NCBI GenBank assembly: GCA_910585625.1 | Contig: CAJUFQ010000021.1 | Location: 3,013 to 67,012, forward strand | From: an uncultured Lachnospiraceae bacterium | GTDB taxonomy: Bacteria > Bacillota > Clostridia > Lachnospirales > Lachnospiraceae | Length of the DNA: 64,000 bases | Direction of reading: 5' to 3' | Shown here: piece after piece, positions 27,801 to 35,949 of the stretch | How positions within the stretch are numbered: position 1 is the first letter of the stretch | Layout of the letters: each line of letters starts with the position of its first letter | Notes under the pieces: generated by a model | Told to the model about the DNA's origin: nothing | The model's database searches: none | Seen by the model: the letters and a program-made list of their open reading frames with translations, nothing else | Program-made: the position numbers and the translations under genes

Positions 27801-28863
27801 GCAATTTATCCGGCACAGCACGCCCAATCCAGGGCCACTGCTCATGGCGGTTAATACCGATAATCTCAGTCTTCTTTCCATTCAGATAGAAGCTTCCGTC
27901 TTCCGGCCCTTTCTTGAACTCCAGAAAACGCATGCCGAACCTGGTTTGGTATGTATCGATGATTGTCTTTCCGTCTATAATTTTCGTGACTGCCGTGTAC
28001 AGATAGGGATCGTCCACATCCCACAAGTGAGGATTGTCAATCGCCTCTGTAGTCATCTCTACATTTCCCCAGAGGCCTGCCTGGATTTCTGTCTGTTTCG
28101 ATACAGAAACAACGGACTTACCCTCCCGGTCAAGCACTTCCGTCTCAACAGTGTAGGTTTTCCCCTGATCCGAGCTGTTCAGGATATCTACACAATTCTT
28201 TACCACACCGCTGTCTTTGGTAAGCCCTGGCGTGGTGACAAACACCCGCTCTATATGCACCGGGTTTGTGATTGTCATATTCACGTCCCTGACGATGCCG
28301 CCAAACAGGCAGTAATCCACATTGCCTCCTTCCGGCGGCAGCTGGGGCTGCCTTTCGGAGTTGACTCGGACAGCAAGTACGTTCTCTCTTCCATCCGTGT
28401 ACACTTTATCCGTAATGTCCACCGAGAACCCCGTATACGCGCCCTTATGGTTTGCCAGCAGATCGCCGTTCAGATACACATCCGCGATGGTGGCAACGCC
28501 CTCAAAATCCACGCTTATATGTTTGCCGGCATAATGCTCCGGCAGCGTGAAATGCCTGCGGTACCATGACACAAAACGGTAAGACGCAATCTCATTGGGA
28601 AAGTCATTCCCTTTGTGCGTCTCCAGCACTGTATTGGCATGGGGTACCGAGACTTTGTCAAAGCCGGAATCATCCAGCCTGACTGCCTCCCCGTTCTCAT
28701 AATCCATGCTGCTATAAAGCCAGTCTGTATTGAAATCAAGCGTTTCCCTCTCACTTTTATCTGCGCTTTCCATCGCCTGCGCCTGCAATCCATCGCCTAT
28801 ATAGATGTCCATGCATAACAAGAACAGGCTCAGTATCACGCTTATCTGCCGTTTCCATTTCAT
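24847..28863 (-). CDS. Secreted glycoside hydrolase family 2 (beta-galactosidase type) with binding modules and LRR_5 tail
   Basis: About 1338 residues. Signal peptide (KRQISVILSLFLLCMDIYI). GH2 sugar-binding, Ig-like and TIM-barrel domains (~40-640). The acid/base glutamate is probably in VFEEPPGW, after the signature NAVRCSHYPQDPSFLDRCDE; the nucleophile candidate is E in YMVTEHS. An Ig-like domain follows (~690-800), then two beta-sandwich modules like those in the next gene, one CxxC repeat, and a BspA-type LRR domain with basic end (~1180-1338). It would cut terminal beta-galactosides or related sugars from extracellular glycans. The ATG at 28863 is 10 bases from AGGAGG; an ATG 9 bases earlier is too close. 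A secreted GH2 enzyme tailed by LRR repeats is unusual; most LacZ-type enzymes are cytoplasmic. Confidence 0.88.
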   Translation of the reverse strand: MKWKRQISVILSLFLLCMDIYIGDGLQAQAMESADKSERETLDFNTDWLYSSMDYENGEAVRLDDSGFDKVSVPHANTVLETHKGNDFPNEIASYRFVSWYRRHFTLPEHYAGKHISVDFEGVATIADVYLNGDLLANHKGAYTGFSVDITDKVYTDGRENVLAVRVNSERQPQLPPEGGNVDYCLFGGIVRDVNMTITNPVHIERVFVTTPGLTKDSGVVKNCVDILNSSDQGKTYTVETEVLDREGKSVVSVSKQTEIQAGLWGNVEMTTEAIDNPHLWDVDDPYLYTAVTKIIDGKTIIDTYQTRFGMRFLEFKKGPEDGSFYLNGKKTEIIGINRHEQWPWIGRAVPDKLQVQDADLIKANGINAVRCSHYPQDPSFLDRCDEIGLLVFEEPPGWQHVGDNEWKAEFKNNLEAMILRDRNHPSIISWSARPNESSSKGNLDFNRECEAISKQLDPTRDTHGVRWEFGMPGAADSDTPDNDVVVNDLLTVNYRYPENPPHIPYMVTEHSNDWWGDGYSWAKDAAAIKFIDSFAEPLDYFYRNDKVAGGFGWSMFDYDNEVNYTKTEHVFYSGLYDIFRHEKAVSYLYKSQMEPGNEPVIYIANSWTKEGTDTDVVYVMSNCEEVELFVNGISKGKIKPNKYENLPHPIYEFKNITYAEGELKAVGYIGGKQAGEYVRKTPGAAVRLIAEADYSTLTADGTDMTSVSVTAVDANGSHVPFAANKINVAQTGGAETTLISERNAELENGKIAFLVQSVRDSAGTAQFTVTSEGLESASAEIKIEPFVSENLVPAVQTTGTVSPKFPNSLAINDNRRGDGLYEFNYQGSGWVYAGEKTAHQGDNHYSQQAGDTVEIRFVGTNLKYYGAKANNHGVAAFSIDGGAETKVDCYAAARDANALLFDTGIVEYGEHVVKVRVTGEKNGAATDCYLNADKIEVSAKGGQNVVNDHTMGDGEFQFKYSDGWAASTDASCYQGDNYWSNTKDASLTFRFSGTSVKFYSTKAGNIGIAAFSVDNGAEQTVDLYQANKADQQLAYEASGLTPGSHTLKVRVTGEKNAASSDCCVVADKIEVSAGDENCSHECTELWNEVGASCAKPGYTGDTYCLECGAKLSEGKEVLASGHRWDNGVVTKKPTINKTGIKTFTCRVCKVARTETVAKRKAPKKGSVLKDAASKAEYQVLTVKASGGKVGGTVSYVKPTKASAKNVAVPAKITVDGATFTVTAIADMAFRNNRKLTKVTVGSNVATIGANAFSGCTALTKLTIPAKVKKIGKQAFYGCKKLRSVTVKTTKLTKSSVGSNAFKGIHAKAAIKVPKSKVKTYQTIFKARGAGKGVRIGK

Positions 28864-29017
28864 ATCATCCATTCCTCCTTTAAGTTTGTTTATTTTTTCT
28901 TTTATTTTATTATTATGAAAGCAAGAATTGTTGTCATATTCGATAAAGAAATCAGCATTTTCGCGCATTTTTTACTGCATTTTATCAGTACTTTGCAAAA
29001 ATCCCCACACCTCATTT

Positions 29018-29245
29018 GTGAAACTACGCCAATTTTCACGGAACTCGCTCCTAGTATTTTTAATCAAAGCCGGCAAGCCTACCTCCCCCCTTCCCCCGTT
29101 CATGGGGCACTGGACATCCAACGGATATCCGTTTAGTGCGAAGCGGAGACCTTGCACACTTTGACGCGCCAAGCGTGCATATTATTTTTTGTCTTATAGT
29201 GAAGATACTTTCACGTTTTATCGCAACAAAGCATTTCTTAAAATA
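29018..29245. repeat. Intergenic region 28864-29331 with dispersed repeat copy B
   Basis: Copy B of the repeat (29066-29245) shares with copy A (2719-2950) the GGCAAGCC/C-tract start, the exact block CTTGCACACTTTGACGCGCC (29151-29170) and the ACTTTCACG right end. Its middle is different: a GGACATCC/GGATATCC hairpin closed by GCACT/AGTGC (29108-29139). Left of it a GTGAAA/TTTCAC hairpin stands at 29018-29039. The remaining AT-rich bases (28864-29017) probably hold the promoter of the GH2 gene, but no clear -35/-10 pair is visible. Confidence 0.55.
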
Positions 29246-29331
29246 AAACAAAAAAACTGCCCGCCAGTGATAGAGGCCTATCGCCAGCGCAGCAGCTTCT
29301 TTCCGTACAATAACTATTATTAAATCTTCAT

Positions 29332-29700
29332 TTATTTTATCTCCGCTTTCCACAGCCCATGCAGATTACAGTATTCGTATGCGGCTATGGCCTTGTCACC
29401 CGCCGCCAGCACAAACTCTGCCTCCGGCTTATCCTCCGGTGAAAGCACTCTCAGATGCCCTCCCTGCTCGGTCTGCAGATAAATCCACATAATATAATGT
29501 TCTTTTAACATCGGGTGTTCCAGTTCTCCAACCTTTACCTCAATTATGTCACCATTTTTTGTGACTGCCGGGACATGCTTTTCCCCCGATGCATCTGTGG
29601 TATTTGCCACTAGTTCCTGGAAGGTTTTCCCTTCCGCATTGCTGCCTGGCACAATTTCCATGGCTATGCTCTGACATTCGCCGCACTTATAAAACTTCAT
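29332..29700 (-). CDS. Superoxide reductase (desulfoferrodoxin family, without the rubredoxin-like iron centre)
   Basis: 122 residues. Reduces superoxide to peroxide in anaerobes. The His4-Cys iron site is complete: H42, H62, H68, C111 and H114, with the E40-K41 pair (EKHVPAV) at the active site. The N-terminus keeps only C6 and C9; the second cysteine pair of the desulfoferrodoxin FeCys4 centre is absent, so this is a one-iron-type enzyme with a remnant CxxC. AAGGAGG lies 8 bases before the ATG at 29700, so the longer open frame upstream is not used. It is 93 bases downstream of the SleC-like gene on the same strand. Confidence 0.9.
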   Translation of the reverse strand: MKFYKCGECQSIAMEIVPGSNAEGKTFQELVANTTDASGEKHVPAVTKNGDIIEVKVGELEHPMLKEHYIMWIYLQTEQGGHLRVLSPEDKPEAEFVLAAGDKAIAAYEYCNLHGLWKAEIK

Positions 29701-29793
29701 GATTCCTGCCTCCTTTGCATATACATTCTGTTTTGAGTTTTCATAACAAGTATGCCCAAGAAAAGGCAAAAAATGCTGCAAAAACAAGTTTTG

Positions 29794-31062
29794 TCAATTC
29801 AGCTCAGCAATTCTGGTAACGCCCACGTAAATTTCTGAAATTTTATACCAGGTGGGATAATCCACAACCCCAGTCTGCGGCAGACCAAACACGGACTGGA
29901 ACTGCCTTACTGCCCGCTCTGTTGCCGGCCCGAAGGAACCGTCCGCGCTTATTCTGGGAATGGACGTGTATACCTGTGCAATACGGTTTAACTGCTCCTG
30001 CATCTGCCGGACTTTTTCCCCGCTGGAACCGACCGTCAGGTTTTCCCGCGGCCAGGATGCCGGGATGCCGGAAATCTCCTCCGCCTCATTGATATACATA
30101 TCACTGCCATAATAGTAACGCAGTATCTGGATGGCCGAATAGTTCTGGTCGCCTAGGTATTTGGACCCCCACTGGCTCAGCCAGTTGGGGCATGTGACCC
30201 TCTGCCCGTCACAGTACTGGGTGAGGATAGGCTGTCGCACATTCGGCCGGGACAGGAAATTGGTGAACATCTCATCCACCGCCCGGGAAATGCTGGCAAA
30301 GTAGTTCCTGCCATACACCCATTTATGATCGTATGCCGTGGAGGACGTGATGGTAAAGTCATAGCCTTTGTTGCGGTACCACTCCGTATATACCCTGTTC
30401 AGCGTAAAAGACATAATTGCCAAGATATTCGCGCGGATGGTACTGTCAGGCCAGGTTGCATAAATCTCACTAGACGCAACATTTTTAATGTAGTCCTTGT
30501 AACGTACATAATAATCACCCGCCGTCGAGTCTCCCGGCGTCCCGTCATGGACAATCACATATTCCGGCACGACCACGCGGCTGAGTACAATTTCCCCGCT
30601 CTCATCCATAGGCTTAATCTCCGCCTCTGCAATTTTCGGCGGAAAATTCCCAAACAGCGTGTTCGCGGGTATTACAATGTTCTTCTCCTCCTCGGAAACT
30701 TCCAACGGCTCCATCCGCACATTCTGCAGAGACAGCTCTCCAGAGAATACATCCACGCCCTCAATGCTCACCGGACGGTAGCCTTCTGCTTCCACTTGCA
30801 GCGTATACTCCGCATATGGCTGGGTTAGCTGTTCCGGCTCCATGCTGTATTCTAATGGAGGAGCCGCCAACGTCAGCACTTCCGACTGACCGTCCGCATT
30901 CGTGGAAATCTGCTCTAATGTATCCTGTGGGTCTCCGGTATAAGAAATCCTCACCCTTGCATCTTCTACCGGAATCATCCCCACAGCAGAGGTCACCTGA
31001 ATCTTCATCGTGCCATTGTCCACATGATTTTGCTGCAATGCACGCAAATGATTGTTTCGCAT
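29794..31062 (-). CDS. sleC: SleC-like spore cortex-lytic / peptidoglycan-binding protein
   Basis: 422 residues. N-terminal beta-rich region with carboxypeptidase-regulatory-like strands (GTMKIQVTSAVGMIPVEDAR), a central SpoIID/LytB-type lytic transglycosylase domain (~175-320; RYKDYIKNVASSEIYATWP, LAIMSFTLNRVYTEWY, QYCDGQRV), and a C-terminal peptidoglycan-binding domain (~335-420; SSGEKVRQMQEQLN, DGSFGPATERAVRQFQ). Order and length match SleC, the pro-enzyme activated by Csp proteases during germination in Clostridia. No classical signal peptide is seen, as for SleC. No csp gene is adjacent. GAGG sits 5 bases before the ATG at 31062; a GTG at 31068 is less likely. A GATTCGAATC palindrome precedes the start. 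Confidence 0.8.
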   Translation of the reverse strand: MRNNHLRALQQNHVDNGTMKIQVTSAVGMIPVEDARVRISYTGDPQDTLEQISTNADGQSEVLTLAAPPLEYSMEPEQLTQPYAEYTLQVEAEGYRPVSIEGVDVFSGELSLQNVRMEPLEVSEEEKNIVIPANTLFGNFPPKIAEAEIKPMDESGEIVLSRVVVPEYVIVHDGTPGDSTAGDYYVRYKDYIKNVASSEIYATWPDSTIRANILAIMSFTLNRVYTEWYRNKGYDFTITSSTAYDHKWVYGRNYFASISRAVDEMFTNFLSRPNVRQPILTQYCDGQRVTCPNWLSQWGSKYLGDQNYSAIQILRYYYGSDMYINEAEEISGIPASWPRENLTVGSSGEKVRQMQEQLNRIAQVYTSIPRISADGSFGPATERAVRQFQSVFGLPQTGVVDYPTWYKISEIYVGVTRIAELN

Positions 31063-31345
31063 AAACACCTCATAATTTGTAAACTTATTTATAAGTTATG
31101 ATTCGAATCGTAAATTGGTGCAACGGCAAAAGAAATTTAGGATAAATGCCGTACAGCATGAGCGTGCTTTTCCCTTTCAGATATCCCATATAATTTGATA
31201 TACTCATTTTAGGCGGAATTGCCACACTGAAATGTATACGGCCTATGCACACTATGCACACCGCACCTACAATCCTATCCCCCCCTATGTGTCTCTTGAA
31301 TTTGTCTTAGACGCCATTCTCAATCTGACATAGGAGGCTTTTTTC

Positions 31346-32356
31346 TTATATCCTCACCGTTTTCGCTGACTCCATGCTCCCCAGCATAGCTGGGAGATTA
31401 GGATTTTCATTCAGACGCTTCACCCACTCGGTTGACGCATCCATAGCAGTACGGCAGGCGTTCGTCTGATCCAGCGCATTCAGCATCACAAAATCATGAA
31501 TTGTCCCCTGCACCCGCAATGCTGTCACTTCTACGCCTGCACATCGGAGCCTTTCGCCAAAGGCTTCCCCTTCGCTGCGTAAAACATCCGCCTGGCCGTT
31601 TATAATCATCGTTTTAGGGAAACACTTCAGGCAATCTATATCCGCCCGGAGAGGGGATGCCGTCATCTGATTTCTATCTTCCATAGATGCAGTATACTGC
31701 CGCCAGAACCATTTCATCCCTTCCCGATACAGATAATAGTCCGTTGCAAATTGACGGTAACTGGGCGTATCAAAACAGGCATTCGTTACCGGATAATATA
31801 ACAGCAGCCTGTGGATGCATGGGCCATGCCGCATGGCTGACATCAGAACCATAGCGATTGCCATGTTCCCTCCAACACTGTCGCCTGCCACTGTGAGCGC
31901 AGCGCCGTTCGCCATCGGAAAACAATCCCCGATGATTCCCTTGACATGGGAAAGGATGTAATAGCACTGTTCTATCGCTATGGGATATTTTGCTTCCGGC
32001 GACCGGCTGTATTCTGGGAATACGACCAGTGAATCTGTCCTTGCTGATAGCTCCCTGACTAACTTTTCGTGCGTATGAAAGCTGCCAAATACCCACCCTG
32101 CACCGTGGATATAGAATATAATATTTCTGATTTTCGCACCCCCGGGCGCAATAAAATATACCGGGATACTCCCCCACATCCCAGTATTGACACAAACTGA
32201 GGATATATCGGCAGGATATTTATATACCGGCGTATCCTGCATTTCCTCTAACGCCCGCCTGCCTTGCTCCGGCGGCATCTGAAAAATCAGCGGAGGCACA
32301 GAACTTTGATTGCAGACAGCTTCTGCAGCGGAATCCAACGGAACGCATCGTTTCAT
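31346..32356 (-). CDS. Alpha/beta hydrolase (HSL-type esterase)
   Basis: 336 residues. Oxyanion motif HGAGW (third glycine of HGGG replaced by Ala/Trp variant), nucleophile serine in GDSVGGN, Asp in INGQADVLRSEGE and His in TIHDFVML. The fold and spacing are those of the hormone-sensitive-lipase group, and it is only distantly similar to the hydrolase at 15798. No signal peptide, so cytoplasmic. The binding site is weak (AAGGAA), and a TATAAT at 32394-32399 on the minus strand may be its -10. Neighbours on both sides are unrelated, so it is probably a single-gene unit. The 277-bp gap to the SleC-like gene holds no gene that I can support. Confidence 0.85.
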   Translation of the reverse strand: MKRCVPLDSAAEAVCNQSSVPPLIFQMPPEQGRRALEEMQDTPVYKYPADISSVCVNTGMWGSIPVYFIAPGGAKIRNIIFYIHGAGWVFGSFHTHEKLVRELSARTDSLVVFPEYSRSPEAKYPIAIEQCYYILSHVKGIIGDCFPMANGAALTVAGDSVGGNMAIAMVLMSAMRHGPCIHRLLLYYPVTNACFDTPSYRQFATDYYLYREGMKWFWRQYTASMEDRNQMTASPLRADIDCLKCFPKTMIINGQADVLRSEGEAFGERLRCAGVEVTALRVQGTIHDFVMLNALDQTNACRTAMDASTEWVKRLNENPNLPAMLGSMESAKTVRI

Positions 32357-32632
32357 GTTTCATTCTTCCTTTATGCTACAACTGGTTTTTATTATACTAT
32401 GTAACTCTTCTTTTTTTGCAAATGCAGCATTTTTTAATGTGATAATGCTTATATACATATTTGAAACTCATCTGCAATCTGCTGATACCAAGTAAGACTT
32501 CCTGTAAATCATCTGCTTTAAGATTGGGTACTCTCCGTATGGCAGGGTATAAAAACCGTCCCCTCAAATGACTACAGAATTGATTCTTAAGCATTTTTTT
32601 AGTATACTGTAAAAAAGAAAGGGGTGACAACT

Positions 32633-33184
32633 ATGAAGAAAGCGGCGGCAATCGGAAATATCATTTTTATTTACCTCGTTGCCATGCTGCCGGTATTATT
32701 GATGGCTGATGGCAAGAATCCATTAATCACATTTATGTGGAAACGGCTCTTCTCCCGTAACATATTCGTCCCCCTGGGAATCCTCCTGCTATTCGGCATC
32801 CTTATGTACCTCATCAATTTCGCATTTCTCATAAAGGTATGGAAGGGAACCTGGGATGCCTGGGAACTTTGCCGCCTAAATATGATTGTCAAACTCGTGC
32901 AGATTCCGGCTTATGTATTTATTTTTTTTCTTGGGCTGCTCTGTACTGTCATGATATTTACCATTGGGATCACCCTGGCATTCATGCTGCTGGATCTGTT
33001 TGCCGTCGGCATGACGGGCCTGTTTGCAACCGCAGGATTCCGCAGCCTGAAAAAAGAGCAGAAAATAACAGGAAAAATGCAGGCTCTTTACTCCTTTGCA
33101 TCTTTCCTGTTCTGTATAGATGTCGTCATTGCCATCCTCGGATTCAAACTCTCAAAACCAGCGGCAGACTTTCATTCAGAATAA
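32633..33184 (+). CDS. Multi-pass membrane protein of unknown function
   Basis: 183 residues with four to five hydrophobic helices (around residues 7-25, 45-70, 88-125 and 155-175) and few charged loops; no motif I recognise. The ATG at 32633 follows GGGGTG by 7 bases; a GTG three codons earlier is possible. It is one of the few plus-strand genes, divergent from the esterase across 276 bp. A hairpin (GCCGTCAC/GTGGCGGC, 33186-33207) starts right after the stop, followed by another (GGGCAGGC/GCCTGCC, 33229-33254), which may end the transcript. Confidence 0.7.
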   Translation: MKKAAAIGNIIFIYLVAMLPVLLMADGKNPLITFMWKRLFSRNIFVPLGILLLFGILMYLINFAFLIKVWKGTWDAWELCRLNMIVKLVQIPAYVFIFFLGLLCTVMIFTIGITLAFMLLDLFAVGMTGLFATAGFRSLKKEQKITGKMQALYSFASFLFCIDVVIAILGFKLSKPAADFHSE

Positions 33185-33300
33185 GCCGTCACCTTTTCGT
33201 GGCGGCAATCCTAGCTTTAAACCAGTTGGGCAGGCTCCGCTAATAACTAGCTTGCCTGCCGCCCTGCCTGACCCATTCCAGTTTTTTCCATATCCGCCTC

Positions 33301-33480
33301 CTAACACTCCGACTGCACAGCGGTTACTTCCTGAAAGCTGATATACCTCTGCTCCAGCTGCAGCTTCCTGGCGCATAATACGCCGCTGATACAGACTGCC
33401 AGTACTGCTATCGCAAATACCACCATGCCGCTGCGCTTTCTATCTCTATTGATGTCTGCAAATTCATCTCTCTTTTTCAT
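33301..33480 (-). CDS. Small single-pass membrane protein
   Basis: 59 residues: charged N-terminus (KKRDEFADINRDRKRS), one membrane helix (~20-40, GMVVFAIAVLAVCISGVLC), then a short outside segment. GGGAG precedes the ATG by about 6 bases. Size and layout recall small divisome or envelope helper proteins, but nothing identifies a role. It ends near the hairpins that follow the plus-strand membrane gene, so the two genes converge. Confidence 0.6.
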   Translation of the reverse strand: MKKRDEFADINRDRKRSGMVVFAIAVLAVCISGVLCARKLQLEQRYISFQEVTAVQSEC

Positions 33481-33574
33481 GGTATCTCCCTCTCTTTCGT
33501 CCTGATATATGCATTCTAACAATAGTCTGGTGAAAAATCTTTAATTCCATTCTATTATTTTATTAAGAAATAAT

Positions 33575-33619
33575 GAAAAAACCAAAGGCCATGAGCCCTA
33601 CCGCTCCATAGCCTTTGGC
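33575..33619 (-). terminator. Rho-independent terminator of ilvE
   Basis: On the minus strand CCAAAGGC and GCCTTTGG form the base of a longer imperfect stem (inner arms near ATGGAGC/GCTCAT), followed by TTTTTTC. It is 28 bases after the ilvE stop. Confidence 0.85.
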
Positions 33620-33646
33620 GTACGAATCCTTGCAAATTGCCGATTC

Positions 33647-34711
33647 CTATTTCACTTCCCTGGTCCAGCCATACTTATCTTCCTCATCCCCCCACTGGAT
33701 TCCGGTCAGGTAATCGTATAATTTCTGCGTGAGTTCCCCAATCTTGAACTCATTGACCGTTACTACGTCATCCTTATACATAAATTCCCCCACAGGAGAG
33801 ATGACTGCTGCCGTTCCGGTTCCAAACGCCTCTTCTAAGCTGCCGTCATGCCCGGCTTTCATCAGGTCATCTACAGACAGTTGGGTCTCATTTACCTTAT
33901 ATCCCCAATCCTTAAGGATGTGGATGATGGAATCACGGGTAACGCCTGGAAGCACCGTGCCTTCCGTGGGAGCAGTATAGATTTCTCCGTTAATCTTGAA
34001 CATGATATTCATGGTGCCGACTTCTTCCACGTACTTCCTGTTCACGCCATCCAGCCACAAGACCTGGGTACATCCTTTCTCCTCTGCCCGCACCTGTCCT
34101 AATATAGAAGCCGCATAATTGCCGCCGCACTTCGTGTCTCCGGTGCCACCCTTTACTGCCCGCACCAGTTCGTCCTCAACCAGGATTTTCACAGGGTTGA
34201 TGCCTTCCGGGTAATATGCGCCGACCGGGCAGCAGATTACCATAAATTTATAAGAAATCGCCATATGCACGCCCAGCGCCGACTCCGTAGCGAACACGAA
34301 CGGGCGGATATAAAGGGAAGTCCCCGGCTCAGAAGGAATCCAGTCCCGCTCCACCTTCACCAGCTCTTCCACAGCTTCCACAAACATCTCTTCAGGGAAA
34401 CCCGGCATGCACAGCCTTGCATTGGAATTAATCATCCTTCTGGCGTTCATTTCCGGGCGGAACAGCAGAATCTTATCTTCCTTCGTCCGATATGCCTTAA
34501 GGCCTTCGAATGTCTCCTGTGCATAATGCAAGGTCACGCAGGATGGGCTGATTTCCACTGGTCCGTAAGGCTCAATCCTGGCGTCATGCCATCCTATGCC
34601 CTTGTCCCAGTCCATCACGAACATATAATCCGTCATATACTTGCCAAATCCAAGATTGCTCTGATCCGGTTTCTCTTTCAATACGTCTCTTTTTATAAAC
34701 TTGATATCCAT
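33647..34711 (-). CDS. ilvE: Branched-chain amino-acid aminotransferase
   Basis: Makes valine, leucine and isoleucine from their keto acids with glutamate as donor. 354 residues, fold-type IV PLP enzyme. The PLP lysine is in GDTKCGGNYA; phosphate- and substrate-contact segments YAQETFEGLKAYR, LYIRPF and FGTGTAAVISPV are present. GGAGG is 7 bases before the ATG at 34711; the TTG two codons earlier is less likely. Own promoter and terminator make it monocistronic, apart from the ilvB-ilvN unit 1.2 kb away. No T-box leader precedes it. Confidence 0.96.
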   Translation of the reverse strand: MDIKFIKRDVLKEKPDQSNLGFGKYMTDYMFVMDWDKGIGWHDARIEPYGPVEISPSCVTLHYAQETFEGLKAYRTKEDKILLFRPEMNARRMINSNARLCMPGFPEEMFVEAVEELVKVERDWIPSEPGTSLYIRPFVFATESALGVHMAISYKFMVICCPVGAYYPEGINPVKILVEDELVRAVKGGTGDTKCGGNYAASILGQVRAEEKGCTQVLWLDGVNRKYVEEVGTMNIMFKINGEIYTAPTEGTVLPGVTRDSIIHILKDWGYKVNETQLSVDDLMKAGHDGSLEEAFGTGTAAVISPVGEFMYKDDVVTVNEFKIGELTQKLYDYLTGIQWGDEEDKYGWTREVK

Positions 34712-34752
34712 AACCAATCCTCCATCCTGTTCTTCCTCTATTGTCTTTACTA

Positions 34753-34781
34753 ATTATTATACTTTTTTCCATGGCTGTCAA
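34753..34781 (-). promoter_or_regulatory. Promoter of ilvE
   Basis: Minus-strand -35 TTGACA (34776-34781), 17-bp spacer, -10 AATAAT (34753-34758), within an overlapping TATAATAAT. Start point would be about 35 bases before the ATG. Confidence 0.6.
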
Positions 34782-34896
34782 GATTATTCCCCGCACTTAT
34801 ATTGCTTATAACTTTTTTTCATAATTACCCCATAGGCAAAATCAGAGAAATGATGTATACTAAGTAAAACCAATATAAAGTAAAGGAGAGATTACT

Positions 34897-35412
34897 ATGC
34901 ATTACTTTCAACCTTACCCCACTGATTTATTGGAAATCAATCCTTTTACCAAGATTTCAGACGAATGGATGCTGATTGCGGCAGGCAACCAGGAAAAAGT
35001 GAATGCCATGACTGCAAGCTGGGGCGGCTTAGGCGTCCTCTGGGGCAAGAATGTAGCTTTCATCTTTGTCCGTGAAAAGCGGTACACCAAAGAATTTATA
35101 GACAGGGAAGCGTATTTTTCCTGCAATTTCTTCGATGCCAAATATAAAAATGACCTGAAATATTTTGGGATTGTCACCGGCAGGATTGAAGACAAATTCA
35201 AAGCCTCCGGCCTCACAGTGGCATTCCGTAACAACGCCCCTTATGTAGATGAAGCAAATTTCCTCATCCTCTGCAAAAAAATGGCTGCCATCCCCATCAC
35301 CGAAGCACATTTCCTCGACTCGGAAATCAGAGAAAAATGGTACTCCGGCAAAGATGACGGCAACCTTCACACGTTATATGTCGGGGAAATCACGGAAATA
35401 CTGGCACGATAA
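34897..35412 (+). CDS. Flavin reductase-like protein (FMN-binding split barrel)
   Basis: 171 residues. The pattern of flavin-reductase-domain proteins is visible: NAMTASWGGLGVLWGKN near the start, then FVREKRYTKEFI, FSCNFFD and a C-terminal VGEITEIL strand. Such proteins bind FMN and reduce it, or act as flavoprotein oxidoreductases; the substrate is unknown. AAAGGAGAG precedes the ATG by 7 bases. A TATACT at 34856-34861 may be its -10, with a poor -35. It converges with the isochorismatase gene with a single base between stops. Confidence 0.85.
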   Translation: MHYFQPYPTDLLEINPFTKISDEWMLIAAGNQEKVNAMTASWGGLGVLWGKNVAFIFVREKRYTKEFIDREAYFSCNFFDAKYKNDLKYFGIVTGRIEDKFKASGLTVAFRNNAPYVDEANFLILCKKMAAIPITEAHFLDSEIREKWYSGKDDGNLHTLYVGEITEILAR

Positions 35413-35413
35413 G

Positions 35414-35935
35414 CTAAATAACGCCAATCTGGCACATTTTCATGGTTTCCAGCGCAGACACATGGGATTCGGGCGTGACCCCGGCACAGCAGCCGGCGTC
35501 CACCCGTATTTCATTTTCCGGCATCGCCGCTTTCAGCAAAAGCGCGTTGCTCACCACGCAGATGTCGGTGCAAAGCCCAACCAGCTCTATTTCCAATGTC
35601 TCTTTCTCATTTTCCTCCCGCAGCAGCTCCATCAGCTTCAGAGAGCCAAAGGTCGGCTTATCAATGATATGGTCCTGATCCGCGCCCGCCTCAACCTCGG
35701 GATGAAGCTGCCAGCCCTCTGTCCCTTTCACACAATGGACAACCGGGAGTTTCCTGCCCTCAGCTGTCTGCAGATAATCCTCTCCATGGGTATCCCTGGT
35801 CACATAAATATCTGATTTCCGATATGATGTCATCTTCTCAAGTACCGGCCGCACGATAGCCTGCGCTTCGTCCGATCCCAACGTCCCATCTATGAAGTCC
35901 TTCTGCATGTCTACGACAACTAAAATTTTCCTCAT
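35414..35935 (-). CDS. Cysteine hydrolase of the isochorismatase family (nicotinamidase-like)
   Basis: 173 residues. The catalytic triad is present: D in VVDMQKDF, K in IDKPTFGS and C in LCTDICVVSNAL; the metal-side residues TRDTHGEDY are also there. The arrangement fits nicotinamidase PncA-type enzymes, which make nicotinic acid for NAD salvage, but isochorismatase-family members vary in substrate. It follows ilvN by 14 bases and is probably co-transcribed with ilvBN, an unexpected pairing. Start at the ATG 35935, after an AGGGGG site; an upstream GTG is possible. Confidence 0.85.
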   Translation of the reverse strand: MRKILVVVDMQKDFIDGTLGSDEAQAIVRPVLEKMTSYRKSDIYVTRDTHGEDYLQTAEGRKLPVVHCVKGTEGWQLHPEVEAGADQDHIIDKPTFGSLKLMELLREENEKETLEIELVGLCTDICVVSNALLLKAAMPENEIRVDAGCCAGVTPESHVSALETMKMCQIGVI

Positions 35936-35949
35936 GCCATCCACCCCCT

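Noticed and set aside
32397..32630. 77-codon minus-strand frame between the esterase and the membrane protein
   Set aside because: No ribosome binding site, no recognisable domain, and it overlaps the promoters of both flanking genes.
33186..33260. Third copy of the dispersed repeat
   Set aside because: Only a short TAGG-TTGCCG-like similarity; the diagnostic 20-base block is absent. The hairpins here are better explained as transcription ends.
34712..34896. T-box leader upstream of ilvE
   Set aside because: No T-box consensus or terminator/antiterminator structure; a simple promoter lies about 35 bases from the start.
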